Source: Pseudarthrobacter chlorophenolicus A6 (GTDB lineage Bacteria > Actinomycetota > Actinomycetes > Actinomycetales > Micrococcaceae). From it: 64,000 bases of DNA. The notes beneath the pieces are model-generated. The model was given only the letters and a program-made list of their open reading frames with translations. It made no database searches and had not been told where the DNA came from. Below are positions 8,481 through 16,960 of the stretch, in pieces. The stretch's first letter is position 1. Each line of letters opens with the position of its first letter. The position numbers were made by a program, and so were the translations under genes. The stretch lies in NCBI RefSeq assembly GCF_000022025.1, contig NC_011879.1:1-64000 (forward strand), written 5' to 3'.

Positions 8481-9449
8481 ATGGCAACCCGCACCGCAGC
8501 CAAGGCTGCACCCAGGAACAAGCAGGCATCAGCGAAACGCGCAGCGACAGCTAAACCGAAGGCCGCCCCCGCGTCCAGGAAACGGGGAGCGCCCAAGACC
8601 GACGCAACCAAGAAGCCGGCAGCCCGCAAGCCATCCTCAAAGAAGACAGCCACCGCTCCTGCCCAGGCCCCTTCCAGGACGGGCAAGGCCTCCTCCCCGC
8701 GAAGGACACCCGCCCGCAGCTCCGCCGGTAAGGCCCGCACCTCCAGGGCGCCGAAGCCCAAAGCCATGGAAGTCTCCTACTCGGGCAGGATCTTCCGCTC
8801 CCGGCTCGAAGCCCGCTGGGCCATATTCCTGGACCTGCTGGACGTGAACTGGGACTACGAACCATCGTTCTACCAAGTCGGCGAGGAGCTGTTCTACCTG
8901 CCCGACTTCTACCTCCCGGACCACCAGCTCTGGCTCGAAGTCAAGGGCGCCCCGTACATGGACACCGCAAGCATGGCGAAAGTACTCGCCGCCGTCGCCG
9001 GGCCCCAACGCATTCCGCTCCGAGAAGCCCCGTACACCCCTAGTGACCGGCTCCTCCTCGGCGGGCCCTTCAAGGCACAGAAGCACGGACTCATGCCGGT
9101 CCACACCCTCATCACACCGGCTGGCCCCGGCGTGGCCGCGCTCAGCTCCGCGGCCTTCGGCATCGAACCCGACGGCCGCGCCAGCCTCAACGTTCTCGGC
9201 GCACCCTGGGACACCTTGCCGGCGACTGGAGTGAAGGCAGCCCGCCGTCCAACACCGGCAAGGCTGCAACTCCTGCTCGAACCCGAACCCCAGCTGCGGG
9301 CCAGCACCGTCCCGGAGCGCATCGCCCGCGCCTACAACGGCGCCTACCGCCTGGCATTCGACGACCAGACCAAGACCGTCTGTGACCAGGAGGTCCTCGC
9401 TGCCGTCTCACGCCGCAGGTCCGGCCGACCCCTCGGCCTGGCGGCCTGA
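8481..9449 (+). CDS. PD-(D/E)XK nuclease-like protein with Lys/Ala-rich tail
   Basis: 322 aa. Residues 1-95 are a Lys/Ala/Arg/Pro-rich disordered tail with A-x-K-x-A-A repeats like histone H1 or mycobacterial HupB. From about residue 96 a compact domain reads YSGRIFRSRLEARWAIFLD, then LFYLPDFYLPDHQLWLEVKG. The glutamate in SRLEARWA, the aspartate in LPDFYLP and the LEVKG triad match a PD-(D/E)XK core common in actinobacterial mobile elements. The C-terminus is unassigned. AGGAGG at 8471-8476 fixes the start. DNA binding plus cleavage is inferred. Confidence 0.8.
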   Translation: MATRTAAKAAPRNKQASAKRAATAKPKAAPASRKRGAPKTDATKKPAARKPSSKKTATAPAQAPSRTGKASSPRRTPARSSAGKARTSRAPKPKAMEVSYSGRIFRSRLEARWAIFLDLLDVNWDYEPSFYQVGEELFYLPDFYLPDHQLWLEVKGAPYMDTASMAKVLAAVAGPQRIPLREAPYTPSDRLLLGGPFKAQKHGLMPVHTLITPAGPGVAALSSAAFGIEPDGRASLNVLGAPWDTLPATGVKAARRPTPARLQLLLEPEPQLRASTVPERIARAYNGAYRLAFDDQTKTVCDQEVLAAVSRRRSGRPLGLAA

Positions 9450-9526
9450 CACACGCCAGCGGGGACAGGTAGCTGCAGGTCGTCCTTTCGCGGGATGCAT
9501 TGCGTCGGGGAGCGGTGCCCCGATTT

Positions 9527-9536
9527 CCGTACACAT
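9527..9536 (+). promoter_or_regulatory. Class-1 motif CCGTACACAT
   Basis: Seven nt before the ATG at 9544. Confidence 0.65.
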
Positions 9537-9543
9537 GACGGCC

Positions 9544-10197
9544 ATGACCGAAAACCAGCCCGCAGACCTTCACCCTGAGATCGCCGCCGTCCTGACGAGC
9601 ATGGCGACCAGCTTCACGAATGATCGCCACCAGTCGGAGGCTTACCGCCGAATTGAGTCTTCCGAGACCGTCGGGCAGGTTGTGCGGCAGCTGCATTTCG
9701 CAGCAGGCCAGGCCGTCATGGACACCTTCGATGTCCTCAAGGACAAGTTCGGGCTGGACGGCTCCCACGAGCTCTACAACTACCTGCACACCGTCCCGTA
9801 CCGCTGGAAGCAGTACGAGGAAGCCTTCAACGCCGAAACCCACGTCGGCTGTGTGGACCGGACCGTCACAAGGATCGCCTCGGAGATACTCACCGCGGGC
9901 GGCCAGCAATCCGCGGAGCCCGTCCGTGATCCGCGCTTCCAGATCGCCGCCCTGGCCGAGGACGCCAACGGGAAAGAGATCGGCGAAAAGACTGCCGCTG
10001 ACGCGCTCGTCCTGGCCGATCAGTTCGACGACGCGCGACGCATCCAGAGGCTGTCCTGCGACACCCGTGCTATCACGACGAAGATCGTCGAGACCGGCGT
10101 CACCGGGGTCACGCCCGAGCAGATCCGCGGACTCGTCCGGCTCGTCCTTGTCACCGCCTCGACCATCGCCCACGAACAGGACGGCATCGAGCTGTGA
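9544..10197 (+). CDS. Hypothetical protein, 217 aa
   Basis: Soluble and largely helical (LHPEIAAVLTSMATSF; QLHFAAGQAVMDTFDVL). Leaderless; its stop overlaps the GTG start of the next gene. It heads a three-gene operon ending with the DUF2637 protein. Not recognised. Confidence 0.75.
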   Translation: MTENQPADLHPEIAAVLTSMATSFTNDRHQSEAYRRIESSETVGQVVRQLHFAAGQAVMDTFDVLKDKFGLDGSHELYNYLHTVPYRWKQYEEAFNAETHVGCVDRTVTRIASEILTAGGQQSAEPVRDPRFQIAALAEDANGKEIGEKTAADALVLADQFDDARRIQRLSCDTRAITTKIVETGVTGVTPEQIRGLVRLVLVTASTIAHEQDGIEL

Positions 10198-10541
10198 CCT
10201 TCGCCGTCCTGATCGCCTTCTACCTCGGCGTGCCCGTCATCATCGCCCTGCTGAGCATCCGGCCGATCCTGCTCCACCACTCGATCCAGCTCACCGATGA
10301 ACAGGTGGGCTCCCTGCCGCCGTTTCTCTCCACCCTCCTGGAGAAGCGGCTGACCGCCTTCGTCCGGCGGGAAGGCTGCACGTTGACTGGCGATTCGCGG
10401 ATCCAGCGACGCCTGGACCTGTTCGCGGCACTCAAGTCCCGGACACCCGAACAGCTGCGGCGCATCAAACACCTGACCCGGCTTGGCCTCAGCGCCGACA
10501 TCCCCAAAGACCTGAAGGACCTCCATGACATCCGCGCGTAA
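10194..10541 (+). CDS. Small membrane-anchored protein, 115 aa
   Basis: One N-terminal membrane helix (FAVLIAFYLGVPVIIALLSI), then a charged cytoplasmic region. GTG start overlapping the previous stop (GTGA), and its 3' end overlaps the next gene by 17 bp, implying tight coupling. Unknown function. Confidence 0.75.
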   Translation: MTFAVLIAFYLGVPVIIALLSIRPILLHHSIQLTDEQVGSLPPFLSTLLEKRLTAFVRREGCTLTGDSRIQRRLDLFAALKSRTPEQLRRIKHLTRLGLSADIPKDLKDLHDIRA

Positions 10542-11145
10542 GCCCGCAGCCCCCTTGTCCCGCCCCATCATCGCCGTCGGAATCGGCTCGACAGTCCTGA
10601 TAGCCGTCGGCGCCTTCGTCTTGTCCTTCGCCTCGCTGACCGACCTCGCTGCACGATCCGGCATCGACCGGAACCTCTCCTGGATCTGGCCGATCATCGT
10701 TGACGGGCTCATCGTCGCCGCGACCGTCGCAATTGTCGCCCTTGCCGGCCACGACCGGAAGACCCTCGCCTACCCGTGGGCACTGCTGTTCCTGGGTGCT
10801 GTCGTCTCAACGGCCGCCAACGCCGTCCACGCCATCGTCTCGGTCGACCAGGCACATGGCGGAGTACCGCCGGTCATCTCAGCAGTCATGGCAGCCATGC
10901 CCCCTGTGGTTCTTCTCGCCATTACCCACCTGACGGTCCTGCTGGTACAGAAGGCGGCCCCGGCACCCGCGGCAAAGAAGAAGCCCGTGAAGTCCTCTGC
11001 CCCTGTCCGGCCCGTGAAAAAGGCAGCAACTGCGGCCACCCCCGCCGCGCCCGGACCGGCCCTTCACGGCGCCCTCGCGAAAGTCCCCGCAGCGGGGCCG
11101 GCCGCCGTGCTGGCCAGCAGCGACCGCGAGCTCGTCAACGCCTGA
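10525..11145 (+). CDS. DUF2637 membrane protein
   Basis: 206 aa with about four membrane helices in residues 12-150, including ALTD-type and WPIIVDGLIVAATVAIVAL segments typical of DUF2637, and a Lys/Pro/Ala-rich C-terminal tail. DUF2637 proteins are characteristic of actinobacterial conjugative plasmids and integrative elements; their biochemical role is unknown. This is one of the better plasmid-like markers in the window. Confidence 0.85.
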   Translation: MTSARKPAAPLSRPIIAVGIGSTVLIAVGAFVLSFASLTDLAARSGIDRNLSWIWPIIVDGLIVAATVAIVALAGHDRKTLAYPWALLFLGAVVSTAANAVHAIVSVDQAHGGVPPVISAVMAAMPPVVLLAITHLTVLLVQKAAPAPAAKKKPVKSSAPVRPVKKAATAATPAAPGPALHGALAKVPAAGPAAVLASSDRELVNA

Positions 11146-11237
11146 CCCGGCCCCGGGCCCCCGTCGGCCACCGGCCCGCATAGGGATCCCCGGGCCCTGG
11201 CGATTCTCCCGCCGGGCCCAATTCTTCGAAGGAACCA

Positions 11238-11486
11238 ATGAACATTCTGATCATCGCACTGCAGGTGCTCGTCGTGGCGTCCAGCGTCATCATGGGCGCC
11301 TTCATCCTGCTCCACAAAGCCTCCGGCGGCGGCGTCTCCGACATGTTCGGGGGCGGAATGACCAACAGCCTGAACTCAACCGGCGTGGCCGAGAAGAACC
11401 TCACACGGTTCACGATCGTCACGGCAACGCTCTGGGCCGCAGCCATCATGGCCCTGGCAGTCCTCACCCGGTTCACCGGCCTGTAA
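11238..11486 (+). CDS. secG: SecG translocon subunit
   Basis: 82 aa with two membrane helices and the SecG hallmark between them: LLHKASGGGVSDMFGGGM. SecG lines the SecYEG protein-conducting channel. GAAGGA upstream of the ATG gives a normal ribosome-binding site. It lies 45 bp upstream of secY, not the usual chromosomal arrangement in which secG is remote. Confidence 0.93.
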   Translation: MNILIIALQVLVVASSVIMGAFILLHKASGGGVSDMFGGGMTNSLNSTGVAEKNLTRFTIVTATLWAAAIMALAVLTRFTGL

Positions 11487-11531
11487 TCATCCCCGCCTCC
11501 GGGCACCACTTCCAAAAAGGAGGGCCGGCTT

Positions 11532-12836
11532 TTGCTGGACTCAATCAAGGGTGCGTTCAGGTCTCCTGACCTGCGCACCAAGCTGCTCATCACCCTGGGT
11601 ATCCTGACCGTCTTCCGTCTCGGATCGTTCATCCCCGCACCTGGCGTGATTGCTGGCAACGTCCAGCTGTGCCTGACCGGCGGCGGCGCCAGCGGCGGCA
11701 TCTACGACATGGTGAACATGTTCTCCGGCGGGGCGCTGCTCTCGGTCTCCATTGTCGCCCTCGGCGTCATGCCCTACATCACCGCGTCCATCATGATGCA
11801 GCTGATGAAGGTCATCGTTCCCAGGCTCCAGGAGCTGCACGCCAACGGCGAAACAGCCACCGTCACCCAGTACACCCGGTACCTGGCCGTCGGTATGTCG
11901 GCCCTGAACGCGACCACCGTCGTCACCATGGCCCGCACCGGCAACCTGCTGCCGGGCTGCGCCCTGCCCCTCGTGACAGACCAGGGCTTCATGACCTCGC
12001 TCATCATGATCATCTCCCTGATCGCAGGGGCCCTGCTGGTGATGTGGATGGGCGAAAAGATCACCGAGCGCGGCATCGGCAACGGCATGTCACTGCTGAT
12101 CTTCACCTCGGTGGCCTCCGGCTTCCCGACCTCCCTCGGCACCATCGGCCGGACCCAGGGCTGGGGTGTGTTCGCCTCGGTCCTCGCCGTCGGGCTCGTC
12201 ACGATCGCCCTGGTCGTGTTCGTCGAGCAGTCCCAGCGCCGGATCCCGGTCGTCTACGCTAAGCGCGTCGTCGGCCGCCAGACCCTGGGCGGAAACACCA
12301 CTTTCCTGCCCATCAAGGTCAACATGGCAGGCGTTGTGCCCGTCATCTTCGCCTCAACGCTGCTGTCCCTGCCGAGCATGATCGCCCAGTTCGCCACCGG
12401 CAACCAGTCCAACGCCGGCCCCGAATGGGCGCAATGGGTGACCGCCAACCTGACCAAGGGCGACCACCCGATCTACATGACGGTCTACACCCTGTTCATT
12501 ATCGGGTTCTCGTTTTTCTACGTGGCCATCACCTTCGAGCCCAAAGAGATTGCCGGGAACATGAAGAAGTACGGCGGGTTCGTTCCCGGCTTCCGTCCGG
12601 GCAAGCCGACCGAACGCCTGCTCGCCTACGTCTCCAACCGGATCACCGCCGCCGGTGCCCTCTACATCGGCATCATCGCCCTGATCCCGCTCGTCGCCCT
12701 GGTGCTCCTGCAGGCCAACCAGAACTTCCCTTTCGGCGGCGCCGCGATCCTGATCATGGTCGGCGTCGGACTGGAAACCGTCAAGCAAATCAGCGCCCAA
12801 ATGGAGCAGCGCTCCTACCCGGCCCTGATGCGATAA
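11532..12836 (+). CDS. secY: SecY preprotein translocase channel subunit
   Basis: 434 aa, full length with ten membrane helices. Family signatures include RLGSFIPAPGV near residue 30, NMFSGGALLSVSI (plug and helix 2 region), GVMPYITASIMMQ, ITERGIGNGMSLLIF and the cytoplasmic loop GGNTTFLPIKVNMAGVVPVIFASTLL. The TTG start follows AAGGAGGG at a good distance. The sequence departs from ordinary actinobacterial SecY in several loops, so it reads as a diverged second copy. SecG is adjacent and SecE is at 50166; no SecA is present. Confidence 0.95.
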   Translation: MLDSIKGAFRSPDLRTKLLITLGILTVFRLGSFIPAPGVIAGNVQLCLTGGGASGGIYDMVNMFSGGALLSVSIVALGVMPYITASIMMQLMKVIVPRLQELHANGETATVTQYTRYLAVGMSALNATTVVTMARTGNLLPGCALPLVTDQGFMTSLIMIISLIAGALLVMWMGEKITERGIGNGMSLLIFTSVASGFPTSLGTIGRTQGWGVFASVLAVGLVTIALVVFVEQSQRRIPVVYAKRVVGRQTLGGNTTFLPIKVNMAGVVPVIFASTLLSLPSMIAQFATGNQSNAGPEWAQWVTANLTKGDHPIYMTVYTLFIIGFSFFYVAITFEPKEIAGNMKKYGGFVPGFRPGKPTERLLAYVSNRITAAGALYIGIIALIPLVALVLLQANQNFPFGGAAILIMVGVGLETVKQISAQMEQRSYPALMR

Positions 12837-12842
12837 TCCACT

Positions 12843-12876
12843 GGATGCCCGGCAGGCTCATGTCTGCCGGGCATCC
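12843..12876 (+). terminator. Hairpin after secY
   Basis: 13-bp arms 12843-12855 and 12864-12876, exact complements; only a weak T content follows. Confidence 0.65.
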
Positions 12877-12902
12877 AATCGGTCACCGACGAACAGGACA
12901 TC

Positions 12903-13295
12903 ATGACAGCCCAGCGTTCCATCTTCGCCTTCGCCGCCCTCACCGCCATCGTCCTCACCGGCTGCGCCGCCGCGCCTGCACCCGTCACCACCTCGGAGCC
13001 GGCCAAGGCACTGCAGACCGTGGCAACAGAGTGCGCCTCCGAAGGCACTGAACTTGATGCCACCGGAACAGTCCTGACGGTTGACACGAAGGGAAGCTCC
13101 GAAACCAGCGGTGGCGACATGAAAGATGTCAGCTGCGTCCTGAACGCCTTGAACGTCCCCAAAGACATCTCATCCAAGATGAAGCTCAGCACGTCCGACA
13201 GCGAGGCACACACCGCTGAATGGCAGGGCCACGACCTCGCATGGGACTGGACCCCGGACACCGGATTCAACCTCACCGTCACCAGGAAGGCCTGA
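12903..13295 (+). CDS. Lipoprotein, 130 aa
   Basis: Signal peptide with lipobox LTGC at residues 18-21, then an Ala/Pro/Thr linker and a small domain with two Cys (VATECASEG, VSCVLNAL) that may pair. Exported by Sec and lipidated. The next gene after secG-secY, so a client of that translocon is conceivable but unproven. Confidence 0.8.
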   Translation: MTAQRSIFAFAALTAIVLTGCAAAPAPVTTSEPAKALQTVATECASEGTELDATGTVLTVDTKGSSETSGGDMKDVSCVLNALNVPKDISSKMKLSTSDSEAHTAEWQGHDLAWDWTPDTGFNLTVTRKA

Positions 13296-13338
13296 CCGGA
13301 CGGCTCTGTGCCCGCCCCCGAAGACATCTGGCGGGGGC

Positions 13339-13349
13339 GCCGCACACAT
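13339..13349 (+). promoter_or_regulatory. Class-1 motif GCCGCACACAT
   Basis: Seven nt before the ATG at 13357. Confidence 0.7.
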
Positions 13350-13356
13350 CACCGGC

Positions 13357-13551
13357 ATGGGAACCAAGCCAAAACCCCGGTCCAAGGCCGCGCTGCGCCG
13401 CCTCGCTCTCGTGTGCATCGTGTGCAGCGGGGGCTGCAGGGACGCCCGTGGTGCCTACACGCTGTGCGCCCTCTGTGATCTGGCAGGTGCCGAGGTCCCT
13501 CCGGAGGCCACACCTTGGTCCAAGAGCCCCGTCGGAGAACAGGTCGCATAG
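13357..13551 (+). CDS. Small Cys-rich zinc-ribbon-like protein, 64 aa
   Basis: Two CxxC knuckles (CIVC and CALC) plus a further Cys in GGCRD; a basic N-terminus KPKPRSKAALRR. Probably a zinc-binding nucleic-acid or protein adaptor. Leaderless. Confidence 0.7.
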   Translation: MGTKPKPRSKAALRRLALVCIVCSGGCRDARGAYTLCALCDLAGAEVPPEATPWSKSPVGEQVA

Positions 13552-13589
13552 GGCAACCCAAGAACCACCGGACCGAGAAAGGCAAGCCC

Positions 13590-14144
13590 ATGCGAATCAC
13601 CCAGCATTCCCCGTTCGCGCGCGAGGACGACCCGGAGACCGTGGAAAAGATCCGTAAGGGCCGTGGCCGGTTTGCCGCCTACGGTTCGTCCAAGCCAGGG
13701 GTCCGCCGCGAAGTCCGGCTAACCGGCCAGACGGAACTGCGTAAAGTCCTCCGGGCCGCACGCGCACTGAAGGTGACCCTCCAGTGCCATGAAACCGTGG
13801 AGGAACTTCACCGCCTCGCGTACGAGAACTATGCGGCCATCACCCTCGCCGACGGCCGAACACCTATGGACTTCCACAGGCTTCACCTGAGCACGAAGAA
13901 CCGGCTCACTGTGAATTACCTGCGCCATGCCCGCACTGTCTACGACGCGTCCCTCCTGCGGAACAGGTTCAGCACCACTGATCTGCGCTCCTCCTACAAC
14001 AAGGAACTCAAGGTCCGCTGCCTGGACGAGATTGCCTCGGCCTACCCGCAACTGGCCGACGAATGCGACCGCCAGCGCAGGAAAATCAGCCAGACTCTGG
14101 AAGAAGCGGCTGTCTCGCTCCCGCAGATCGAACAGGCAGCCTAA
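13590..14144 (+). CDS. Hypothetical protein, 184 aa
   Basis: Basic and helical; starts MRITQHSPFAREDDPETVEKI after a GAGAAAGG ribosome-binding site. A C-terminal helix (RQRRKISQTLEEAA) could be coiled coil. No recognised family. Confidence 0.7.
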   Translation: MRITQHSPFAREDDPETVEKIRKGRGRFAAYGSSKPGVRREVRLTGQTELRKVLRAARALKVTLQCHETVEELHRLAYENYAAITLADGRTPMDFHRLHLSTKNRLTVNYLRHARTVYDASLLRNRFSTTDLRSSYNKELKVRCLDEIASAYPQLADECDRQRRKISQTLEEAAVSLPQIEQAA

Positions 14145-14165
14145 GGGTGAGGCAGACCCTTCGCT

Positions 14166-14175
14166 CCGCACACAT
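14166..14175 (+). promoter_or_regulatory. Class-1 motif CCGCACACAT
   Basis: Seven nt before the ATG at 14183. Confidence 0.65.
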
Positions 14176-14182
14176 GACCCCC

Positions 14183-14473
14183 ATGACAGCAGATCAAAGC
14201 AGCGACTCACAGCTCCGTTCGGCCCTCGAGCGACTTGCCCGCAAATGGACATTGACGCTCCCCGGCGGCAACCCGAACCGGTACCACTTCTTCGGTGAAG
14301 AACTTACGGCCCTGCTGAACAACACGGAGGACCCCTACCTGGATACGGCAGCCGAAACCCTCGCCGACAACTGGGCAAACGCGGGAACGGGAGTCCCCGA
14401 AGGCCACTCCCGCGACAGGGCATACTTTGCCTTCGATGTGAAGCAGGCAGTGAAAGCCAGCAGGGGAGAATGA
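14183..14473 (+). CDS. Hypothetical protein, 96 aa
   Basis: Leaderless, soluble. Its stop overlaps the start of the metalloprotease gene (ATGA), so the two are coupled. Unrecognised. Confidence 0.7.
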   Translation: MTADQSSDSQLRSALERLARKWTLTLPGGNPNRYHFFGEELTALLNNTEDPYLDTAAETLADNWANAGTGVPEGHSRDRAYFAFDVKQAVKASRGE

Positions 14474-15366
14474 GCCAGCCAGGCCGGGAAGAAGTCATCG
14501 AGCCGTGGCAGGACTCAGCCGCCTACAGGCCGCCCGTCCCCAGGGATGGTCCTGCCATCGCCACGGCACGACCCCCACGGAAGCGGGCCCGCTGGATCAC
14601 CGCCGGGATCGCATTGACCCTCGCCGCGGCCGCGGGGGCCGCCTACGTTGTCACCGGGCCGCACTCGTTCGCCAGTCTCGGCGCCCAGCAGGAGGCTTAC
14701 CGCCACCACTGGCCCACCCCGCACCGGGGCGGCACGGAACGCCTCGCCCCGGCCGTCACCGCAGCGCCGGACAACGGCTACACCGCGACCCGCACCGAAG
14801 GCGGAGTCCCCGTCGGGTACGACCCGTGCGACGCCATCCACTACGTCATCCGGGAAGAGAATGCCCCGGCCGGCGGCGACAAGATGATCGAGGATGCGGT
14901 CGCGAAGACTGCCCGCGCCACCGGGCTGGTCTTCATCTATGACGGAACCACGGAAGAGCCGCCTTCTGCTGACCGGGAAAAATACCAGCCCGGGCGCTAC
15001 GGCGACCGATGGGCTCCGGTGCTGATCTCATGGACCACACCTGATGAGATGCCGTCCTTCATCGGCGACGCCGCAGGCTTCGGCGGCAGCTCACCGGTCC
15101 AGTCGGGGCAGGCGCCCTGGGTCTACGTCACTGGGCAGGTCCAGATGGATGGGCCGGCGGCCGGGAAGCTCATCGACCAAGGATCCTCCGCAGAAGTCGA
15201 AGCAATACTCCTGCACGAGATGGGCCACGTCGTCGGGCTCGGGCACGCCGAGGACAAGAACAATCTGATGTACCGCTCAACGGATGGCACCGTCGCCGAC
15301 TTCGGTCCCGGCGACCTTGCCGGCCTGGCCAAGCTCGGCAACGGACCCTGCGTCCCCGAATACTGA
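14470..15366 (+). CDS. Membrane-anchored matrixin-like zinc protease
   Basis: 298 aa. A basic cytoplasmic stretch PPRKRARW is followed by one membrane helix (about residues 42-60), then an extracytoplasmic catalytic domain. The zinc motif HEMGHVVGLGH (HExxHxxGxxH) is followed by NLMYRS, the Met-turn of metzincins. Substrate unknown; processing of exported or surface proteins is a fair guess. Confidence 0.88.
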   Translation: MSQPGREEVIEPWQDSAAYRPPVPRDGPAIATARPPRKRARWITAGIALTLAAAAGAAYVVTGPHSFASLGAQQEAYRHHWPTPHRGGTERLAPAVTAAPDNGYTATRTEGGVPVGYDPCDAIHYVIREENAPAGGDKMIEDAVAKTARATGLVFIYDGTTEEPPSADREKYQPGRYGDRWAPVLISWTTPDEMPSFIGDAAGFGGSSPVQSGQAPWVYVTGQVQMDGPAAGKLIDQGSSAEVEAILLHEMGHVVGLGHAEDKNNLMYRSTDGTVADFGPGDLAGLAKLGNGPCVPEY

Positions 15367-15382
15367 GGTCTGGCCCCTTGGC

Positions 15383-15943
15383 CTATTCCCGGAGGTTCGC
15401 GTCGTACCAGGACAGGACCCCGTCCAGATACTGCACCTCACTAGACACCATGGCGGTGGCAGCACCGAGACCGTAAAGCTCCCGCCAGGAGTCGATGGCG
15501 CCAACGTGCGTCAACAGCTTCTCGGCGACAAGGGCCGTCTCTGTACGGTCAGGGAGACCCAGGTGCTTGGAGGTTGCTGTGTTCCTGGTATTCCGCGATG
15601 AGCCGCTGTACAAATTCCCGTCACGCAAAAGGACCGCTTCGCGATCCACCTTTTCCCAGCCGTAGTACGAGTAGTGGGCGTGCAGGCCCCACCCACTCCC
15701 CAGAGGCTCGTACTCATGCGTTGTGATGGTGTAGGGCTTTTCATACACGGTATCCGCTCTCACGACTCGGTAGACCGGCTGGTCAGGGAAGCGTTGCTCG
15801 ATGATGGCTATCAGCTCCGCTGTCCACTCAGGCGGAGCGGGCGTGGCCTCGAGGATGCGCTGCTCTCGCTCTTTGGCTTCCCGCTCTGCGTCAGCAGCCT
15901 TTTTGGCGTTGACCTGCTGCCGCGCTTCATCTTCAAGGCCCAT
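15383..15943 (-). CDS. Hypothetical protein, 186 aa
   Basis: N-terminal charged coiled-coil-like helix (EDEARQQVNAKKAADAEREAKEREQRIL), then a beta-rich region with many aromatics (YEPLGSGWGLHAHYSYYGWEKV). A GTG at 15970 in frame is an alternative start. Convergent with the protease gene. Not recognised. Confidence 0.65.
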   Translation of the reverse strand: MGLEDEARQQVNAKKAADAEREAKEREQRILEATPAPPEWTAELIAIIEQRFPDQPVYRVVRADTVYEKPYTITTHEYEPLGSGWGLHAHYSYYGWEKVDREAVLLRDGNLYSGSSRNTRNTATSKHLGLPDRTETALVAEKLLTHVGAIDSWRELYGLGAATAMVSSEVQYLDGVLSWYDANLRE

Positions 15944-16012
15944 CGGGCAAATATCCCACCGGGGGGCCACTCCCGAAAGACCTGGCTGCCCGGGTGTGCA
16001 GAACTATCCCTG

Positions 16013-16023
16013 GCCGCACACAT
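16013..16023 (+). promoter_or_regulatory. Class-1 motif GCCGCACACAT
   Basis: Six nt before the ATG of the 13-codon ORF at 16030. Confidence 0.6.
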
Positions 16024-16029
16024 ATGGGC

Positions 16030-16071
16030 ATGAGACGTCTACGCATGTTCAGTATCGACAGCCAGGAGTAA
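16030..16071 (+). CDS. 13-aa leader ORF before tagged protein 2
   Basis: MRRLRMFSIDSQE, ending 2 nt before the GTG start of the tagged gene. Its ATG has class-1 spacing. It contains a class-2 motif within it, so either a leader peptide or two overlapping promoters. Translation is not proven. Confidence 0.4.
   Translation: MRRLRMFSIDSQE
16039..16049 (+). promoter_or_regulatory. Class-2 motif CTACGCATGTT
   Basis: Lies 25 nt upstream of the GTG at 16074, downstream of a class-1 copy; dual promoters are possible. Confidence 0.45.
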
Positions 16072-16073
16072 AA

Positions 16074-16958
16074 GTGACCACCATCAGCCGCCAGCCCAAA
16101 GGAGTGCCCACCGGTGGCCAATTCGCCCCCGACACGCATGCCGAGCCGGATGTGGCCCTGACCGCCGCTGCATCTGCGCCGCCCATTTCGGTGCCGCCCA
16201 TTTCGGTGCCGTCGGACCCGCAGTGGTACCGGCTCGTCTACGAAGACCGGCCATCCAACGCCGAACGCCGCAGCTATGCACGCACCGCACTGGAAGAATC
16301 CCTGGCCGGCGATGACTTCAACGTCGTCCACGACGAGGACTCCGCGAACGAGATCCTGGCCGAAGCGGAACGGGATGACTCGGTAGACCGGGCACTGGAC
16401 CGCATCGGCCCAGACAGCATCAAACCGCACCAGTTCGGCGCCGCCGTAGCACGGGAACTCAAGACGATCCGTGAGCGCCGGCTGGCCGTGGAAAGCCACT
16501 ACGTGCCCACCGCCCAGGACACCTTCCACATCGCGGCGGCCAAGATCAGCGCCAGTCCCGAAGAGTACCGGCGCGCCCTCGAAGAGACCTTCCCGCACGT
16601 CGGAGAGGAATGGTTCGCCCAGATGATGAAGAACCAAAACCTCCAGCCCGAAGACTGGCAGCGCCGGGAACTGGCCAAGATGGCGGTCATGAACGAACGC
16701 AACGCCGCCCTGAAAGCTGAGCGCCCGGAAGTCAGCGAAGCGGAAAACCCGAACTTCACCTCCCACCCGGTTACCGCCCTGGAATCCCGCATCGACGGGC
16801 TCATCTTCCACCGCGGTGATCCCACCGACGAGGCGAACCTGCGTTACCTCGCCCATGAAGAAGGCGCCCACTACGGCTCGGTCTTCATCAAAGAGTTCGC
16901 CAAGATGCGGCTGCGCGCCTGGCGGCACACCCCGATCGACCGTTCCGGAAAGGCATAG
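16074..16958 (+). CDS. Tagged protein 2, 294 aa
   Basis: Starts with GTG after AGGAG at 16064-16068. Tag RQPKGVPTGGQFA then HAEPDVAL. A short direct repeat (PPISVPPISVP) links to a helical, acidic body with EEWFAQMMKNQNLQPEDWQRRELAKM. No known domain. Three bases separate it from the Nudix gene. Confidence 0.85.
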   Translation: MTTISRQPKGVPTGGQFAPDTHAEPDVALTAAASAPPISVPPISVPSDPQWYRLVYEDRPSNAERRSYARTALEESLAGDDFNVVHDEDSANEILAEAERDDSVDRALDRIGPDSIKPHQFGAAVARELKTIRERRLAVESHYVPTAQDTFHIAAAKISASPEEYRRALEETFPHVGEEWFAQMMKNQNLQPEDWQRRELAKMAVMNERNAALKAERPEVSEAENPNFTSHPVTALESRIDGLIFHRGDPTDEANLRYLAHEEGAHYGSVFIKEFAKMRLRAWRHTPIDRSGKA

Positions 16959-16960
16959 CC

